From Anaeromyxobacteraceae bacterium (GTDB taxonomy: Bacteria; Myxococcota; Myxococcia; Myxococcales; Anaeromyxobacteraceae): a DNA stretch of 5,881 bases. Made by a program: the position numbers and the translations under genes. A model generated the notes under the pieces. That model ran no database searches. It saw nothing but the letters and a program-made list of their open reading frames with translations, and had not been told where the DNA came from. Shown here piece by piece: positions 4,149-5,881 of the stretch. The stretch spans positions 1 to 5,881 of the forward strand of contig DAIEMM010000472.1 of the NCBI GenBank assembly GCA_027349605.1. Reading direction: 5' to 3'. Position 1 is the stretch's first letter. Every line of letters begins with the position of its first letter.

Positions 4149-5881
4149 CTACGGCACGACGAGGCTCGTGCGCATCATCTCCGAGTCCTCGTGCGAGTTG
4201 ATGTGGCAGTGCCAGACGTACGGGCCGGAGGTCACCGACTCGTAGACCCACGGCGGCCCGCCGCAGGCGCCTCCGGGGCAGCCGGCCGTGCCGGGGGCGT
4301 TCGGGGTGCCCGCCGGGAATCCGGTGGTGCCGGCGCCGGGCCAGTGCGCGGTCCAGTCCGCCACGATGGTCGTGACCTCGCCGGGCGGGGTCTGGACCAC
4401 GTCCTTCCAGCCCATCTCCCAGGGGTTCACGATGGACGGCAGGCCGATGTACGGAAGGCCGGTCGTCACGCTGATCCCGTCGATGTCGGGGACGACCTGC
4501 ATCTCGTTGCCCGGGGCGGGGCCGGGCTGGCAGGTGGCGCTGCCGCACAGGTCGGTCTTGTAGGCGTTCATGTCGAACAGGTCCCGCCGGACGATCTGGT
4601 GCTTCACCAGGTGCGGGTGCATCGGGTGGGTGTCCACGGTGAGGTTGATGAACTTCCAGACCTCACGCGACCCGGCGCTCGGGGTCTCGGTCACCTTGTA
4701 CTCGAAGGGCACGCCGTTCAGCTGCATGCCGAGCGGCATGAGCGTGACCCCGTCGAGCCGCTCGTTCAGGTAGACGTGGCGGACGACGAGCTTCCCGGGA
4801 GCGGGGGGAGGAATGGCCTGCGGTCCCAGCGGACCGTTGCGCCGCACCAGGCTCTTGAACGTCGTGTTGTTGATCCGGTCCCTCGGGTTGTCCGGCATGC
4901 AGGCGGTGGCCATGTTCTGCTGCCAGGGCAGGGCCGGATCCCAGCTGAGCGCCAGGGGAGCGCCGGCCGAGGCGCAGGCGCGGACGCCCGGTCCGGCGGC
5001 ATTCCGCACGTCGAAGCGCATGATCACGTTCATGTCCGGCCAGGGCGTGCCCGCGCCGAACGGCGGGATGCCGAACGGGAACGGGGCGGCGGCGCTGTTG
5101 GTCAGGAAGACCGTGGCATCCCTGCGCGAGCCGATGCCGTTCTGCAGGGTGCCGAAGTCGACGACGAGCTCGACGCGCTCCCCGGGGCACATCGAGAAGG
5201 TGCCGCCGCTGACCTTGGCGATCTGCACCGGCCTCCCGAGGTAGCCCTGATCGTTGGCGATGACCCAGAAGCGCATGTTCGGGGCGTCCGGGCCGAGGCT
5301 GGTGTCCGCGCCCGGCGCGGGGGCCGCGGCGGGAACGCCCGGGGCCGGATTCGGCTTGGCGAGGAGACCGAGGGTGTAGCAGCGCGAGTCGGAGCCGTTC
5401 ACGAGACGGATGCGGTAGTAGCCGGGGGCCACCGTCTTCTTCGGCCAGAGGACGCCGTTCACGAGGGCATGGTCGCCGAAGTACTCGGGCACCCACGTCG
5501 GGTGGACGAGCGGGTTCACGCCCGCGGTGACCGGGGTCTGTCCCGGAACGCCGCCCAGGCCGATCGGCAACGGGGTCTGGCCCAGGCCGTTCGAGAAGTT
5601 GATGCTGCCGTCCTCGTTGAAGGCACGGTCCTGGATGGCGAAGAACATGTCGTACATGGGGATGCCGAGCGCGTCGCGGGGCTCGGTGACCGGGTCGAGC
5701 CAGGTGTACTCGGAGCCCACCGGCAGGATCCCGTTGTTCGAGCCGGGGATCCAGTTGGTGAGCTTGCCGTGGTGCGCGGGATCCTTCACGGGGAAGAAGC
5801 CGGCGGGGCCCGCGATCACGTTGTGGTGGGTCTTGCCGATGGAGTGATCGTGGAACCAGATGGTCGCCTCGTCCTGGGTCA
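4149..5881 (-). CDS. Multicopper oxidase (CotA/bilirubin-oxidase-like), N-terminus outside window
   Basis: Read on the - strand from the right edge (first whole codon 5877-5879) to TAG (complement of 4149-4151), giving 576 visible residues. The frame is open through the edge, so the GTG at 5819 is an internal Val, not the start. Multicopper oxidases oxidise phenols, bilirubin-like compounds or metal ions and reduce O2 to water at a four-copper centre, usually in the periplasm or at the cell surface. The edge carries WFHDHSIGK, whose HDH (5844-5852) is the second copper-binding His pair of domain 1. The HxHG motif of the first pair is off the window. A middle cupredoxin domain includes PEYFGDHALVNG and a CPGERVELVVDFG block. 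In domain 3, HPMHPH (4611-4628) supplies type 1, 2 and 3 ligands. HCHINSHEDSEM (4176-4211) supplies the trinuclear His pair and the type 1 Cys, His and Met, with methionine as axial ligand. No visible ligand is missing. Pro/Gly-rich insertions with cysteine pairs occur at 4524-4547 and 4260-4319. The substrate cannot be read; laccase-like, metal-oxidising or copper-tolerance roles are all possible. The gene is convergent with the three-gene operon. Confidence 0.9.
   Translation of the reverse strand, partial: TQDEATIWFHDHSIGKTHHNVIAGPAGFFPVKDPAHHGKLTNWIPGSNNGILPVGSEYTWLDPVTEPRDALGIPMYDMFFAIQDRAFNEDGSINFSNGLGQTPLPIGLGGVPGQTPVTAGVNPLVHPTWVPEYFGDHALVNGVLWPKKTVAPGYYRIRLVNGSDSRCYTLGLLAKPNPAPGVPAAAPAPGADTSLGPDAPNMRFWVIANDQGYLGRPVQIAKVSGGTFSMCPGERVELVVDFGTLQNGIGSRRDATVFLTNSAAAPFPFGIPPFGAGTPWPDMNVIMRFDVRNAAGPGVRACASAGAPLALSWDPALPWQQNMATACMPDNPRDRINNTTFKSLVRRNGPLGPQAIPPPAPGKLVVRHVYLNERLDGVTLMPLGMQLNGVPFEYKVTETPSAGSREVWKFINLTVDTHPMHPHLVKHQIVRRDLFDMNAYKTDLCGSATCQPGPAPGNEMQVVPDIDGISVTTGLPYIGLPSIVNPWEMGWKDVVQTPPGEVTTIVADWTAHWPGAGTTGFPAGTPNAPGTAGCPGGACGGPPWVYESVTSGPYVWHCHINSHEDSEMMRTSLVVP

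Noticed and set aside
3229..4548. - strand open frame of 439 codons spanning operon, hairpin and oxidase end
   Set aside because: It conflicts with the strongly supported multicopper oxidase frame and three-gene operon, and its composition is shadow-like.
5817..5819. GTG (complement) as start of the multicopper oxidase
   Set aside because: The frame continues open to the window edge and encodes the essential HDH copper motif upstream of this codon, so the true start lies outside.

Overview
The window is GC-rich (roughly 70%) bacterial chromosomal DNA. It shows no mobile elements, RNA genes or CRISPR arrays. A secreted protein with an AgmX/PglI- or TonB-like C-terminal domain, several small exported proteins and tightly packed genes suggest a Myxococcota-type or related deltaproteobacterial lineage. 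This placement is inference; no phylogenetic marker gene is present.

There are eight protein-coding regions in four blocks. (1) Left, + strand: the C-terminal end of a family 2 glycosyltransferase (1-324), then a seven-helix hemolysin III/PAQR-type membrane protein (330-1001, apparently with a CTG start), then a cysteine-rich lipoprotein of unknown function (998-1828). They are packed with 5 bp and overlapping junctions and look cotranscribed. (2) A small exported protein on the - strand (1822-2313) that overlaps the lipoprotein gene tail to tail by 7 bp. (3) A + strand operon of three exported or membrane-anchored proteins (2358-2987, 2984/2990-3463, 3460-4089). Its genes overlap at stop/start junctions, and the last has a TTG start and a TonB-like layout. 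(4) A multicopper oxidase on the - strand (4149 to the right edge, N-terminus missing), convergent with the operon and separated from it by a strong GC-rich hairpin.

The most distinctive non-coding feature is the 44 bp gap between the divergent genes at 2313 and 2358. Each start codon is preceded at 6-7 nt by a TATAAT-like hexamer and CGGGG, with no convincing Shine-Dalgarno. This is the geometry of two back-to-back leaderless promoters.

Functionally, nearly everything here is cell envelope: membrane, lipoprotein, periplasmic or exported. No single pathway links the blocks. The multicopper oxidase is the only gene whose chemistry can be read from its motifs, with both type 1 copper ligand clusters complete. 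The least explained genes are the 17-cysteine lipoprotein and the first two proteins of the three-gene operon.
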